Shown: positions 1 to 6,260, numbered from the stretch's first letter. The stretch is DNA of 6,276 bases from Candidatus Izemoplasmatales bacterium (GCA_028699855.1 JAQVTV010000061.1:1-6276), one strand, 5' to 3'. Notes: generated by a model from the sequence alone, not told the origin. Numbers and translations: made by a program.

Positions 1-140
1 CGTCCATTCAGGAAGTCGATGAAGCATTGCATGCCCTTGGGTATAGCCAAAAAGAGATTCAAAAGGTTTTATCGAAACTCGATCAAGAGAAACCTACGAA
101 TGAGTTGTTGAAGGATGCTTTAAGGTTGATGCTGAAATAA
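1..140 (+). CDS. ruvA: Holliday junction branch migration protein RuvA, C-terminal end (partial)
   Basis: This is the 3' end of a gene cut by the window edge. The first complete codon is at 3 and the TAA stop is at 138-140, leaving 45 residues. The peptide contains EVDEALHALGYSQKEIQKVL and ends in DALRLMLK. This matches RuvA domain III, a small three-helix domain with the signature 'EAL-x-ALGY-x-x-x-E' followed by a final helix ending near (L/M)LK. In known RuvA proteins (about 200 residues) domains I and II form the tetramer that binds the Holliday junction, while domain III contacts the RuvB ATPase and regulates branch migration. Only the RuvB-contacting part is visible, so the DNA-binding domains cannot be checked. 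The gene is followed by a terminator instead of ruvB, which is the usual neighbour. The assignment rests on a short segment, but the motif is distinctive. Confidence 0.85.
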   Translation, partial: SIQEVDEALHALGYSQKEIQKVLSKLDQEKPTNELLKDALRLMLK

Positions 141-143
141 ACA

Positions 144-180
144 AGAACACGCTCGCGAATGCGGGCGTGTTTTGATTTTT
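144..180. terminator. Intrinsic terminator between convergent ruvA and asparaginase genes
   Basis: An 11-bp stem (146-156 with 161-171, one G-T wobble) closes a four-base GAAT loop and can extend by two weaker pairs to 144-173. On the + strand it is followed by a T-rich tract ending in five Ts (176-180), so it should end ruvA transcripts. On the - strand the hairpin is followed by a looser T-rich stretch (TTCTTGTTTATTT), and no better hairpin follows the asparaginase stop at 201. The same structure therefore probably also stops asparaginase transcripts; that second role is inferred. Confidence 0.85.
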
Positions 181-200
181 GTGTAAGATTTGGTTACAAA

Positions 201-1181
201 CTAGATACTTAAAAGCTCACGGATTTCCTGAAGTCCCATGCCACAGCCCAGCGCGACCATTAAGAGGATTCGCGCTTTTTGTCCGTTAAGATTGGGCGCG
301 ATCATACATCCGATATGCGTCAAGTGACGTCCGCCGCCTTCATAGCCATAAGTATCCAAGACGCGCCCTGAAGGACAACGTGACGTAATGACAACGGGCA
401 AACCAAGGGTGAGCGCTTCCTGAATCCCTTCAATCATTTGCGGTGGGACATTACCTCTGCCCAGTGCTTCAAGAACGATCCCTTTGACATTCAATGAATG
501 AATTGCATAACGAAGTAGTTGACTGTCCATTCCCGAAACGACCTTCAGCAAACTCACGTTGGGCTCAATGACATCGGTCGGGAGTTTGCGTCTGAGATAA
601 TTCACAGAACGGTAAAAGATAACTTGGTGGCTGTCTACAATACCGATAGGACCATAATCGAGGGACTTGAATGTATCAAGTGAAAGCGTGTTGGTTTTTG
701 TCACCTCGCTGGCAGCGTTGATCTGATCATTCATCACGACCAAGACGCCTTTACTGGAAGCGTCGGGAGAAAGACATACCAGGATCGATGATACTAAATT
801 ATTGATCCCGTCATAACCAAGCTCAGAACTCGATTTCATCGAGCCAGTAACCACTACGGGTTTTTCTGTATCGAGAACCGTGTCGAGAAAAAAGGCTGTC
901 TCTTCAAGGGTGTCTGTCCCGTGGACAACGATGACACCACTCACTTGATCATCGTTCAAGAGTGCTCTGACTCGAAGTGAAAGCTCCAACATGATGGCAG
1001 GCGTGATGGAGGGCGAAGGCAGTTTTGAGAATTCAATCATTTCCAAATCATAGCAATGAAAATGATCGAGCAATGAAGAAAAGATATCTGAAGCGTTGAG
1101 CGCTGGAACAACCGAATGGTTCGCATCGTCCACCTTCATCGATATCGTACCGCCTGTGAACACAATACATAATTTTGGCAT
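201..1181 (-). CDS. ansA: L-asparaginase (bacterial type I/II asparaginase family), cytoplasmic
   Basis: Hydrolyses L-asparagine to L-aspartate and ammonia. The 326-residue product has the full family pattern. The first nucleophile-bearing motif TGGTIS (residues 9-14, Thr12) is at the N terminus. The second motif VVHGTDTLEET holds Thr89 and Asp90. The catalytic lysine lies in VTKTNT (Lys162), and TGSMK is at 112-116. The C-terminal domain holds YGYEGGGRHL (278-287). Numbering of Thr12, Thr89, Asp90 and Lys162 agrees with the E. coli asparaginase II active site. No signal peptide is seen, so the enzyme should be cytoplasmic. An in-frame ATG at 1283 would add 34 residues, but the extended -10 promoter at 1213-1221 and the family N terminus (start directly before the first beta strand) favour 1181. 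GGAT at 1188-1191 and GAAAGG at 1194-1199 are possible ribosome binding sites. The symbol is a family-level guess; substrate preference between asparagine and glutamine cannot be settled here. The aspartate made is the substrate of the nearby NadB. Confidence 0.94.
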   Translation of the reverse strand: MPKLCIVFTGGTISMKVDDANHSVVPALNASDIFSSLLDHFHCYDLEMIEFSKLPSPSITPAIMLELSLRVRALLNDDQVSGVIVVHGTDTLEETAFFLDTVLDTEKPVVVTGSMKSSSELGYDGINNLVSSILVCLSPDASSKGVLVVMNDQINAASEVTKTNTLSLDTFKSLDYGPIGIVDSHQVIFYRSVNYLRRKLPTDVIEPNVSLLKVVSGMDSQLLRYAIHSLNVKGIVLEALGRGNVPPQMIEGIQEALTLGLPVVITSRCPSGRVLDTYGYEGGGRHLTHIGCMIAPNLNGQKARILLMVALGCGMGLQEIRELLSI

Positions 1182-1212
1182 GATATCATCCAACCTTTCA
1201 AAACCTAACATT

Positions 1213-1240
1213 ATTATACCATATGCGCGAGAAAGACAAA
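1213..1240 (-). promoter_or_regulatory. Extended -10 promoter of the asparaginase gene
   Basis: On the - strand a perfect TATAAT (1213-1218) is preceded by TGG, giving the extended -10 form TGnTATAAT. The -35 region is weak: TTTGTC at 1235-1240 with a 16-bp spacer is the best match. Transcription would begin near 1206 and give a leader of about 25 nt before the ATG at 1181. This start point excludes the upstream in-frame ATG codons at 1283 and, in practice, at 1211, which lies only two bases past the -10 element. Confidence 0.75.
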
Positions 1241-1605
1241 TGCATGAATCGAGATTTATGTGGTTTTGTCCATGAGATTTCAACCCGATTTCTAAGAAAG
1301 CAAAAAACGAGGGCCAATTTTAGCAAAACTAGAACATAACCCCTTATCGACATTATCCACCAAAGTGGCGTCAACCCCCACATATAGCGCTCCGTTATTA
1401 GTTAACATAATATATATTATAGGAAGTTATTCTTAAAATGATATGACCCAAATATTATCCCCAAAACAATGATTCTGAATAATGATTACGAAATAAATCC
1501 ACCATTCGCACCCGCTTCTGTTCGATTAATCATGTTCATATTTGTACGATGAATATGTTAGTTTTGTTCTTTTCTTCGTTCGTGGGTGTATCGACTTTCG
1601 CACGT

Positions 1606-1634
1606 AAAAAAACGGCGATTTTCGTCGTTTTTTC
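1606..1634. terminator. Bidirectional terminator-like hairpin
   Basis: A 12-bp stem (1607-1618 with 1622-1633, one G-T wobble) closes a three-base TTT loop. Its outer half is A:T pairs, so each strand reads a GC core followed by six or seven Ts. It can work in both directions. On the - strand it lies about 90 bases after the operon terminator and would be a backup for it. On the + strand no gene that it would serve is visible. Confidence 0.7.
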
Positions 1635-1700
1635 ATGACCCATGATAAATATACCCTGTGAAAGCCGAACAATGCGTCACGCGTGAATTCAGGATATATG

Positions 1701-1731
1701 AAAAACACAGTCCAAAAATTAGACTGTGTTT
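1701..1731 (-). terminator. Intrinsic terminator of the nadA-nadB-PHP operon, overlapping the last codons
   Basis: A perfect 10-bp stem (1722-1731 with 1703-1712) closes a nine-base loop. On the - strand the stem ends in GTGTTT and the T-run continues to five bases. The last three codons of the PHP gene (Asn-Thr-Val) form most of the 5' arm, and the TAA stop (1719-1721) lies in the loop. This is the natural end of the - strand operon. Confidence 0.85.
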
Positions 1732-2513
1732 GAAAAATCGAGTGCTTCTTCTACTACGATTCCAAGGGACGCCGCGAATGCGTAAGCCATTTCAACTTCT
1801 GGATCATAGAGCGATGAAGGCTCATGGGCATCCGAGGAAATGATGACTCGAGGCTCATGCTTTTTGACGATCTCCCAAAATTCTTTTCTCGGATACAGAT
1901 ATCTGTTTCCTGCAGGAGTCATCCGCATTCCTTTTCTGATTCCATTGACATTGATCTCCAATGGCATTCTGCATTCTTTGGCTTTGAGGATCAGCCTTTC
2001 CGACTCATGATAGATGAAGTCATCAAACTCGTCGATATTGAATAGCATTAAATCTGGATGACAGATGAATGCGAAGTATCGTTTATCGATTGCCTCAATG
2101 AGTGTGTTTACATAAGTATGGATATGTTCGTGTGTCGTCAGGCGATACGTGCTTCTCAGTTGATTCGGCTGGGTGACATCTTTGATGTAATGTTGACCCA
2201 ATGCGAGATAATCCAGTTCTTTGAGATACCGCTGATACATCACATCATGTTCGCCAAAATATTCGATTTCCAAGGCTTTATAGACTTTGATGTCTTTTTG
2301 ATACTTGTGAATAGCTTGATGACACATATCGAGATATAAGGGGTAATCTGATTGATGCATGCGTATGCTTCGATCCTTCAACGATTCAAACGGTGCGTGA
2401 TCGGACATGCCCAGTGATGTAAAGCCGAGTTCGATTGCCTTCTCGACATAATCTTCAACACTGCCTACCGCGTGGCGGCATAGATACATATGCGTATGGT
2501 AGTTGTTCTTCAT
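1719..2513 (-). CDS. PHP-domain phosphatase of the histidinol-phosphatase (HisJ) family
   Basis: A 264-residue single-domain protein of the PHP metal-dependent phosphoesterase superfamily, closest in pattern to HisJ/HisK-type histidinol-phosphatases. Candidate metal ligands occur in the expected order: HTH at 6-8 with His14, SDHAPF with Asp38 and His39, ALEIEYF with Glu82/Glu84, LGQH with His108, CHPDL with His152, and SSDAHEP with Asp228 and His230. The fold looks complete and about the usual length. It would hydrolyse a phosphomonoester in the cytoplasm. No other histidine-pathway gene is in the window, so histidinol phosphate is not assured as the substrate. The ATG at 2513 shares its A with the nadB stop (TAATG), suggesting translational coupling, and it places HxH at the usual position. 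An in-frame ATG at 2534 has a better ribosome binding site (GAGAGG, ten bases upstream) and would add seven residues while overlapping nadB by 22 bases. It is the third gene of the nad operon, where nadC is often found. Confidence 0.88.
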   Translation of the reverse strand: MKNNYHTHMYLCRHAVGSVEDYVEKAIELGFTSLGMSDHAPFESLKDRSIRMHQSDYPLYLDMCHQAIHKYQKDIKVYKALEIEYFGEHDVMYQRYLKELDYLALGQHYIKDVTQPNQLRSTYRLTTHEHIHTYVNTLIEAIDKRYFAFICHPDLMLFNIDEFDDFIYHESERLILKAKECRMPLEINVNGIRKGMRMTPAGNRYLYPRKEFWEIVKKHEPRVIISSDAHEPSSLYDPEVEMAYAFAASLGIVVEEALDFSNTV

Positions 2514-4015
2514 TAGTTTATGCGGAAATGACATCCGACACTATCCTCTCTTGTCAGTGCGTGATCGGTGATGAGCCAAGCTGTCTCAACGAGATTCAAG
2601 GCTTCATAGTAATATCGTGTGAGATTCGGCGCTTTGTATAGACTGTCGCGTAGGCCTTCCAACATGGTCCGCGTCAGCGACAACCCTTCTTTTGTCCGGA
2701 CGATTCCTGCATATTCATCCATGTAATCGCCGATTTTCTTGCGTAGCGGTTTGTAATTATAGTGATAGTTCGGCAGTTCAGCCAAAACAACGGGATGTGG
2801 TATTGGGATGTGTTCGAGTGTCTGGTTAATTCTGTTTGCGGCCGCTTGACCGAACACCACACATTCAAGCAAAGAATTGGATGCGAGACGGTTAGCGCCA
2901 TGAACTCCGGTATGTGCGGTTTCTCCAACTGCATAGAGGTTTTTGACACTTGTCTCACCATTCAAGTCCACAGCAACGCCACCACAAATGAAATGCTCGC
3001 AGGGAGCGACGGGAATGAGGTCTTTCCCCATGTGGATGTGTTTCGATTGCAGATGATTGAAGATTGTCGGAAATCGTGTTTCAAGATACGAGGGGTCGAG
3101 ATGACGGGTGTCCAAATAGACGTGATCCGTCCATGTATCGTACATCTCACGGTAAATAGCTTGCGACACGATATCTCTCGGGGCCATTTCCAAGCGCGGA
3201 TGATACTTGGACATGAAACGTTGTTTTTCGATATTGATTAAGTATGCTCCTTCACCGCGAAGAGCTTCGGAAATCAGGAAACGTCGACGCTCAGTCTGGC
3301 TTTCATCATAAAGTGCTGTGGGATGGAACTGGACAAACTCCATGTCCTCAATGTTCGCGCCCGCACGAAAAGCCATGCCGATTCCATCGCCGGTAGCACT
3401 CAAATCATTCGTGGTCGCTCCATAGACGGAGCCGATCCCGCCGGTTGCGAGAATCGTGACCTTGGCCATGATGGGTTCATAATCCGCGTCACGAATGAGC
3501 ACGCTCGCTCCGATGACGCGTTTCGAAGCATCCAGTAATAAGTCGAGGGCAATGGTTTCTTCCAAAAGCTCGATATTGGGATGAAGATTGATTTGTTGGG
3601 TTAAACCCTTGGTCGCATGATATCCAGAGGCATCGCCGCCACTATGGAGGATCCTTCGGTAGGAATGACCGCCTTCCTGCGTCAAAAGATAGCGTTGGTG
3701 TTCATCTTTATCGAACTGAATGCCCAAAGAAACCAAAGAAGCAATCGCATCTTGGGCATTCTTGACAAGAAAATGGACGGCTTCGGGATTGTTCAGATTG
3801 GATCCGGCCTTCAATGTATCATGAAAATGGCTGTCGAGCCGAATCGGATCATCGCTGAGCTCGGCGGCGATGCCGCCTTGAGCCAACATCGAATTCGAAT
3901 GGCTGACGCTTTCCTTGGCGATGAGACATACCGTATACTTGGGATCGATAGCCAAGGCCGTGTACACTCCTGCAAGGCCCGCTCCGATAATCAATACATC
4001 ATATGATCTGTTCAT
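2513..4015 (-). CDS. nadB: L-aspartate oxidase NadB
   Basis: FAD enzyme that oxidises L-aspartate to iminoaspartate, the first step of de novo NAD synthesis; the unstable product is passed to quinolinate synthase. From the ATG at 4015 the protein has 500 residues, slightly shorter than the 530-540 of E. coli and B. subtilis. The N-terminal dinucleotide-binding motif GAGLAG is at 11-16 and the FAD-contacting SNSMLAQGGIAA at 40-51. Active-site residues of the succinate dehydrogenase/NadB flavoprotein family are visible: EGGHSYRRILH from Glu114, FVQFHPTAL with His231, MAPRD with Arg280, and PCEHFICGG with His341. These correspond to E. coli Glu121, His244, Arg290 and His351. The second FAD motif is YAVGETAHTGVHGANRLASN (361-380), and a helical C-terminal domain follows. 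The absence of a covalent-FAD histidine context and the pairing with nadA favour NadB over a fumarate reductase subunit. The start ATG shares a base with the nadA stop (TGATG), with GGAG eight bases upstream. A TTG at 4018 is an alternative start one codon earlier. Confidence 0.97.
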   Translation of the reverse strand: MNRSYDVLIIGAGLAGVYTALAIDPKYTVCLIAKESVSHSNSMLAQGGIAAELSDDPIRLDSHFHDTLKAGSNLNNPEAVHFLVKNAQDAIASLVSLGIQFDKDEHQRYLLTQEGGHSYRRILHSGGDASGYHATKGLTQQINLHPNIELLEETIALDLLLDASKRVIGASVLIRDADYEPIMAKVTILATGGIGSVYGATTNDLSATGDGIGMAFRAGANIEDMEFVQFHPTALYDESQTERRRFLISEALRGEGAYLINIEKQRFMSKYHPRLEMAPRDIVSQAIYREMYDTWTDHVYLDTRHLDPSYLETRFPTIFNHLQSKHIHMGKDLIPVAPCEHFICGGVAVDLNGETSVKNLYAVGETAHTGVHGANRLASNSLLECVVFGQAAANRINQTLEHIPIPHPVVLAELPNYHYNYKPLRKKIGDYMDEYAGIVRTKEGLSLTRTMLEGLRDSLYKAPNLTRYYYEALNLVETAWLITDHALTREDSVGCHFRIN

Positions 4016-4914
4016 CAACTCAACTCCAACATCAAGTCTAAAGCCTTTTTGGCTTGTTTGCGGATGCCTTCTTCTACATGTATTTCGTACTGCTCTTCTT
4101 CAAGCGCGCGCAAGACATCCGTGAGACGTGTTTTCTTCATGTTCACACACGACATCGGTTCCTTGAGAATATGGAATGATTTTCCAGGGCACGCCTTCTG
4201 CAAGGGGTAGAGCATCCCGCTTTCGGTACCGATCACGAACGCTTGATGACTTGATTGTTGCGCATAGTTGAGAATCCCGCGGGTGCTTCCGACATAATCA
4301 GCTTGTTTGAGTACATCAAGAGGTGCTTCGGGATGGATAAGCACTTGCGCATGGGGATGTTTGTTTCTGGCTATCACAACATCCTCGACCTTGAGGTTGT
4401 TGTGGACCCGGCAATAACCCGGCCAGATATCGATATCCAGATCATAGCGGTCTTTCAAATACATTCCCAGGTTCTTATCGGGAATGTAAAGCATTTTTTC
4501 GTGTTGGAAATGGGTGATGATTTTCTCGGCATTCGAACTGGTGACGCATACATCGGAGAGGGCTTTAACCTCTGCGTATGAATTCACGTAACAAATGATT
4601 TTCCGATCTGGATTCTTTGCTTTGTAATCAAGAAGTCTGCGCTTGTTGATCATCATCGCCATGGGACAAGAGGAATTATAGACCGGCAATAGCACTTTCT
4701 TCTCCGGGGAGAGGATCTTCGCGGTTTCCGCCATAAAGTTCACACCGCAAAAGACGATGATCTGCGCATCGGTTTCTGAAGCCTTACGACTCAAGTCCAA
4801 GGAGTCGCCAATGAAGTCTGCCACATCTTGAACATCGGGTTCCTGATAAAAATGGGCGAGAATGATCGCGCCTTTTTCTGCTTTTAACTGACGTATTCTA
4901 TCTTTCATTCGCAT
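4015..4914 (-). CDS. nadA: Quinolinate synthase NadA
   Basis: Iron-sulfur enzyme that condenses iminoaspartate with dihydroxyacetone phosphate to give quinolinate, the second step of de novo NAD synthesis. The 299-residue product is the compact form, with three pseudo-symmetric Rossmann-like domains. The three cysteines that bind the [4Fe-4S] cluster are present: Cys83 (NSSCPMA), Cys168 (WPGYCRVH) and Cys256 (MSCVNMKK). They nearly match Cys83, Cys170 and Cys254 known from Thermotoga maritima. Substrate-site features seen include ILAHFYQ (His21, Tyr23), YVNSYAEVKA, CVTSSNA, IHPEAP (His194, Glu196) and GTESGM (229-234). The TGA stop overlaps the nadB ATG. It is the promoter-proximal gene of the operon. 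The start is ATG 4914; ATG 4908, two codons later, is equally possible because no strong ribosome binding site stands out (GAG five bases before 4914). Confidence 0.97.
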   Translation of the reverse strand: MRMKDRIRQLKAEKGAIILAHFYQEPDVQDVADFIGDSLDLSRKASETDAQIIVFCGVNFMAETAKILSPEKKVLLPVYNSSCPMAMMINKRRLLDYKAKNPDRKIICYVNSYAEVKALSDVCVTSSNAEKIITHFQHEKMLYIPDKNLGMYLKDRYDLDIDIWPGYCRVHNNLKVEDVVIARNKHPHAQVLIHPEAPLDVLKQADYVGSTRGILNYAQQSSHQAFVIGTESGMLYPLQKACPGKSFHILKEPMSCVNMKKTRLTDVLRALEEEQYEIHVEEGIRKQAKKALDLMLELS

Positions 4915-4942
4915 ATCATCTCATTTCCAAGGGTTCATTCCT

Positions 4943-4971
4943 ATTATATGCTTTTTTGCCCGATTTGCCAA
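4943..4971 (-). promoter_or_regulatory. Promoter of the nadA-nadB-PHP operon
   Basis: On the - strand TTGGCA (4966-4971) and a perfect TATAAT (4943-4948) are separated by exactly 17 bp, a near-consensus housekeeping promoter. Transcription would start near 4936, about 22 nt before the nadA ATG, which leaves no room for a leader riboswitch. The + strand sequence TTTGCC occurs twice, nine bases apart (4955-4960 and 4964-4969), across the spacer and -35 element. It could be an operator, but it matches no site that I recognise. Confidence 0.8.
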
Positions 4972-4974
4972 CGA

Positions 4975-4986
4975 ATATGGTATAAT
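4975..4986 (+). promoter_or_regulatory. Extended -10 promoter of rarA
   Basis: TGGTATAAT (4978-4986) is an extended -10 element. The -35 is poor: TTGCCC at 4956-4961 lies 19 bp away. The predicted start near 4993 gives a leader of about 22 nt to the GTG at 5016. The 12 bases at 4975-4986 are identical to those of the asparaginase promoter. The element is back-to-back with the nad operon promoter, and the -35 regions overlap. Confidence 0.75.
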
Positions 4987-5000
4987 TTTCTGTGTGAGAC

Positions 5001-5007
5001 AAAGGAG
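5001..5007 (+). promoter_or_regulatory. Ribosome binding site that fixes the rarA start
   Basis: AAAGGAG lies eight bases before the GTG at 5016. An earlier in-frame GTG at 5007 overlaps this site's last base and so cannot be the start it serves. Confidence 0.85.
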
Positions 5008-5015
5008 TGATCAAG

Positions 5016-6260
5016 GTGTATGAACCACTCGCCAACCGTTTAAGACCGAAAAGCTTCGCTGAAGTCATCGGTCAGGAAAAAACCATCGCAATCCTCAAAA
5101 AAATGCTGGAAAAAGAGAAATTGCTCTCATGCATTCTCTATGGGCCGACGGGCGTTGGGAAAACGACCATAGCGCTATTGATCGCGGAATACTTCCCTTT
5201 GCGTCATCACAAGTTCAATGCCTCCACGGACTCCAAACAGACACTCAGAGACATCATTGAATCATCGAGGATGTATGAAGGCACCCTATTGATCGTCGAT
5301 GAGATTCATCGCATGAATCGCGACATCCAGGACTACTTGTTACCCTTTGTGGAAAAGGGCCAGGTCACGATAATCGGACTCACGACGGAGAATCCGTATA
5401 TTGCATGTAACCCTGCCATTCGCAGTCGTGTCATCATCCTGAAACTTGAACGACCGAGTGAAGCAGACATCTTTGCGTTTTTGAAGCGGATAGACGTAGC
5501 CGAGTACCATCCAGACATCTTCATCTCCGACGAGATTCTCCACACCATCGCCGTTTCATGTAACGGAGAAGTCCGCGTTGCGATCAATATGTTGGAAATG
5601 TTGCTTATCCAGCTGGATGGCACTACCAATCCCACTTTGGATTTTGCCAAAGAGGTGATCGGCAGACCCGCGATATCAACTGATGATCGCGGCAACAACT
5701 ATTACGATATACTAAGCGCTTTTCATAAATCTGTCCGCGGCAGCGATGTGAATGCGGCATTGCATTACTTGGCGCGCTTGATCGTCGCCGGCGATCTTGA
5801 ATCCCTCTTAAGAAGGATATCCGCGATCGTCTACGAAGATATCGGGCTTGCGAACCCAACAATGGGAATGAAAGTGGCCGCGATGTGTGACATCGCACGC
5901 CACATCGGTTTTCCTGAAGCGACGAACGGCTTGGCTGCGCTCACCATTGAGATGTGTCTCTCGCCGAAATCGAACAGTGCCCATCTTGCAGTTCAAAAGG
6001 CCATCGCTGATGTTGAACAAGGCAAAACCTATCAAGTTCCCTCTCACCTCATCAATAACCCCACCTACGACGAGAAAAAACCCTATCTCTACGCCCATGA
6101 TTTCACCGAACACATCGTCGCCCAGCAATACCTTCCCAACGAACTCAAAGATGTGATCTACTATGAACCGCAAGATCACACCAAACTAGAAAAAGCGTTT
6201 CAGGAACAATATCAACACATCGAGAAAATCCTCAAGGCAAAGCAAAAGGCGGACCATTAG
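5016..6260 (+). CDS. rarA: Replication-associated recombination protein RarA (MgsA/WRNIP1 family AAA+ ATPase)
   Basis: A 414-residue clamp-loader-like AAA+ ATPase that acts at stalled or damaged replication forks in bacteria. It begins with the family N terminus YEPLANRLRPKSFAEVIGQ. Walker A is GPTGVGKTT (43-51, Lys49), Walker B is LLIVDEIHRMN with Asp95 and Glu96, sensor 1 is LTTENP (around 122-127), and the arginine-finger region is NPAIRSR (132-138). Sensor 2 lies in GEVRVAINMLE with Arg187. The RarA-specific C-terminal tetramerisation region is clear: YYDILSAFHKSVRGSD, then RRISAIVYEDIGLANP, then LSPKSNSAHLAV, and near the end DFTEHIVAQQYLPNEL. This region separates it from RuvB and DnaX. 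The length is slightly below the usual 420-450. The start is the GTG at 5016, set by AAAGGAG eight bases upstream. It is transcribed divergently from nadA. The terminator hairpin includes its last codons. Confidence 0.96.
   Translation: MYEPLANRLRPKSFAEVIGQEKTIAILKKMLEKEKLLSCILYGPTGVGKTTIALLIAEYFPLRHHKFNASTDSKQTLRDIIESSRMYEGTLLIVDEIHRMNRDIQDYLLPFVEKGQVTIIGLTTENPYIACNPAIRSRVIILKLERPSEADIFAFLKRIDVAEYHPDIFISDEILHTIAVSCNGEVRVAINMLEMLLIQLDGTTNPTLDFAKEVIGRPAISTDDRGNNYYDILSAFHKSVRGSDVNAALHYLARLIVAGDLESLLRRISAIVYEDIGLANPTMGMKVAAMCDIARHIGFPEATNGLAALTIEMCLSPKSNSAHLAVQKAIADVEQGKTYQVPSHLINNPTYDEKKPYLYAHDFTEHIVAQQYLPNELKDVIYYEPQDHTKLEKAFQEQYQHIEKILKAKQKADH

Larger units (their letters stand above)
1182..1718. 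other. AT-rich intergenic region without a convincing gene
   Basis: About 540 bp separate the asparaginase start from the end of the nad operon. I see the asparaginase promoter, a perfect 14-bp palindrome ATAATATATATTAT (1407-1420), a perfect 10-bp palindrome TCACGCGTGA (1677-1686), a free-standing hairpin terminator (1607-1633) and the operon terminator (1701-1731). Two open frames of about 60 codons on the - strand are not convincing. One (1198-1383) has GGAG six bases before its ATG and a TATAAT at 1416-1421, but it is rich in rare codons such as AGG, AGA, CTA and ATA. The other (1526-1708) runs through both hairpins. No tRNA or known riboswitch was recognised. Confidence 0.6.

Noticed and set aside
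1182..1283. A 34-residue N-terminal extension of asparaginase from an ATG at 1283
   Set aside because: The extended -10 promoter at 1213-1221 lies within this stretch, and the asparaginase fold begins at MPKLCIVFTGGT. The extension has no family match and no ribosome binding site.
1443..1490. AATGATT-type repeats resembling a Fur/PerR box
   Set aside because: The copies are direct and not the inverted 7-1-7 arrangement, and they are not placed at a promoter.
1526..1708. A 60-codon open frame on the - strand
   Set aside because: It starts inside the operon terminator and runs through the second hairpin. It is Lys/Arg rich with no ribosome binding site and no recognisable domain.
2674..3241. 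Open frames opposite or out of frame with nadB, including one of 159 codons on the + strand
   Set aside because: They are antisense or out-of-frame shadows of nadB, with no ribosome binding site and no recognisable domains.
4915..4942. A possible NAD- or nicotinate-sensing riboswitch before nadA
   Set aside because: The predicted leader is only about 22 nt, too short for any known riboswitch fold.
5007..5015. GTG at 5007 as the rarA start
   Set aside because: It overlaps the AAAGGAG ribosome binding site that is correctly placed for the GTG at 5016.
5333..6179. Several antisense frames of 67-123 codons within rarA
   Set aside because: rarA is a complete, well-matched AAA+ gene. The opposite-strand frames show low-complexity or implausible protein sequence and no start signals.
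5016..6260. RuvB as an alternative identity for the AAA+ gene, which would restore a ruvA-ruvB pair
   Set aside because: The C-terminal half carries RarA-specific motifs (SAFHKSVRGSD, YEDIGLANP, SPKSNSAHLAV), and the protein lacks the RuvB winged-helix end.
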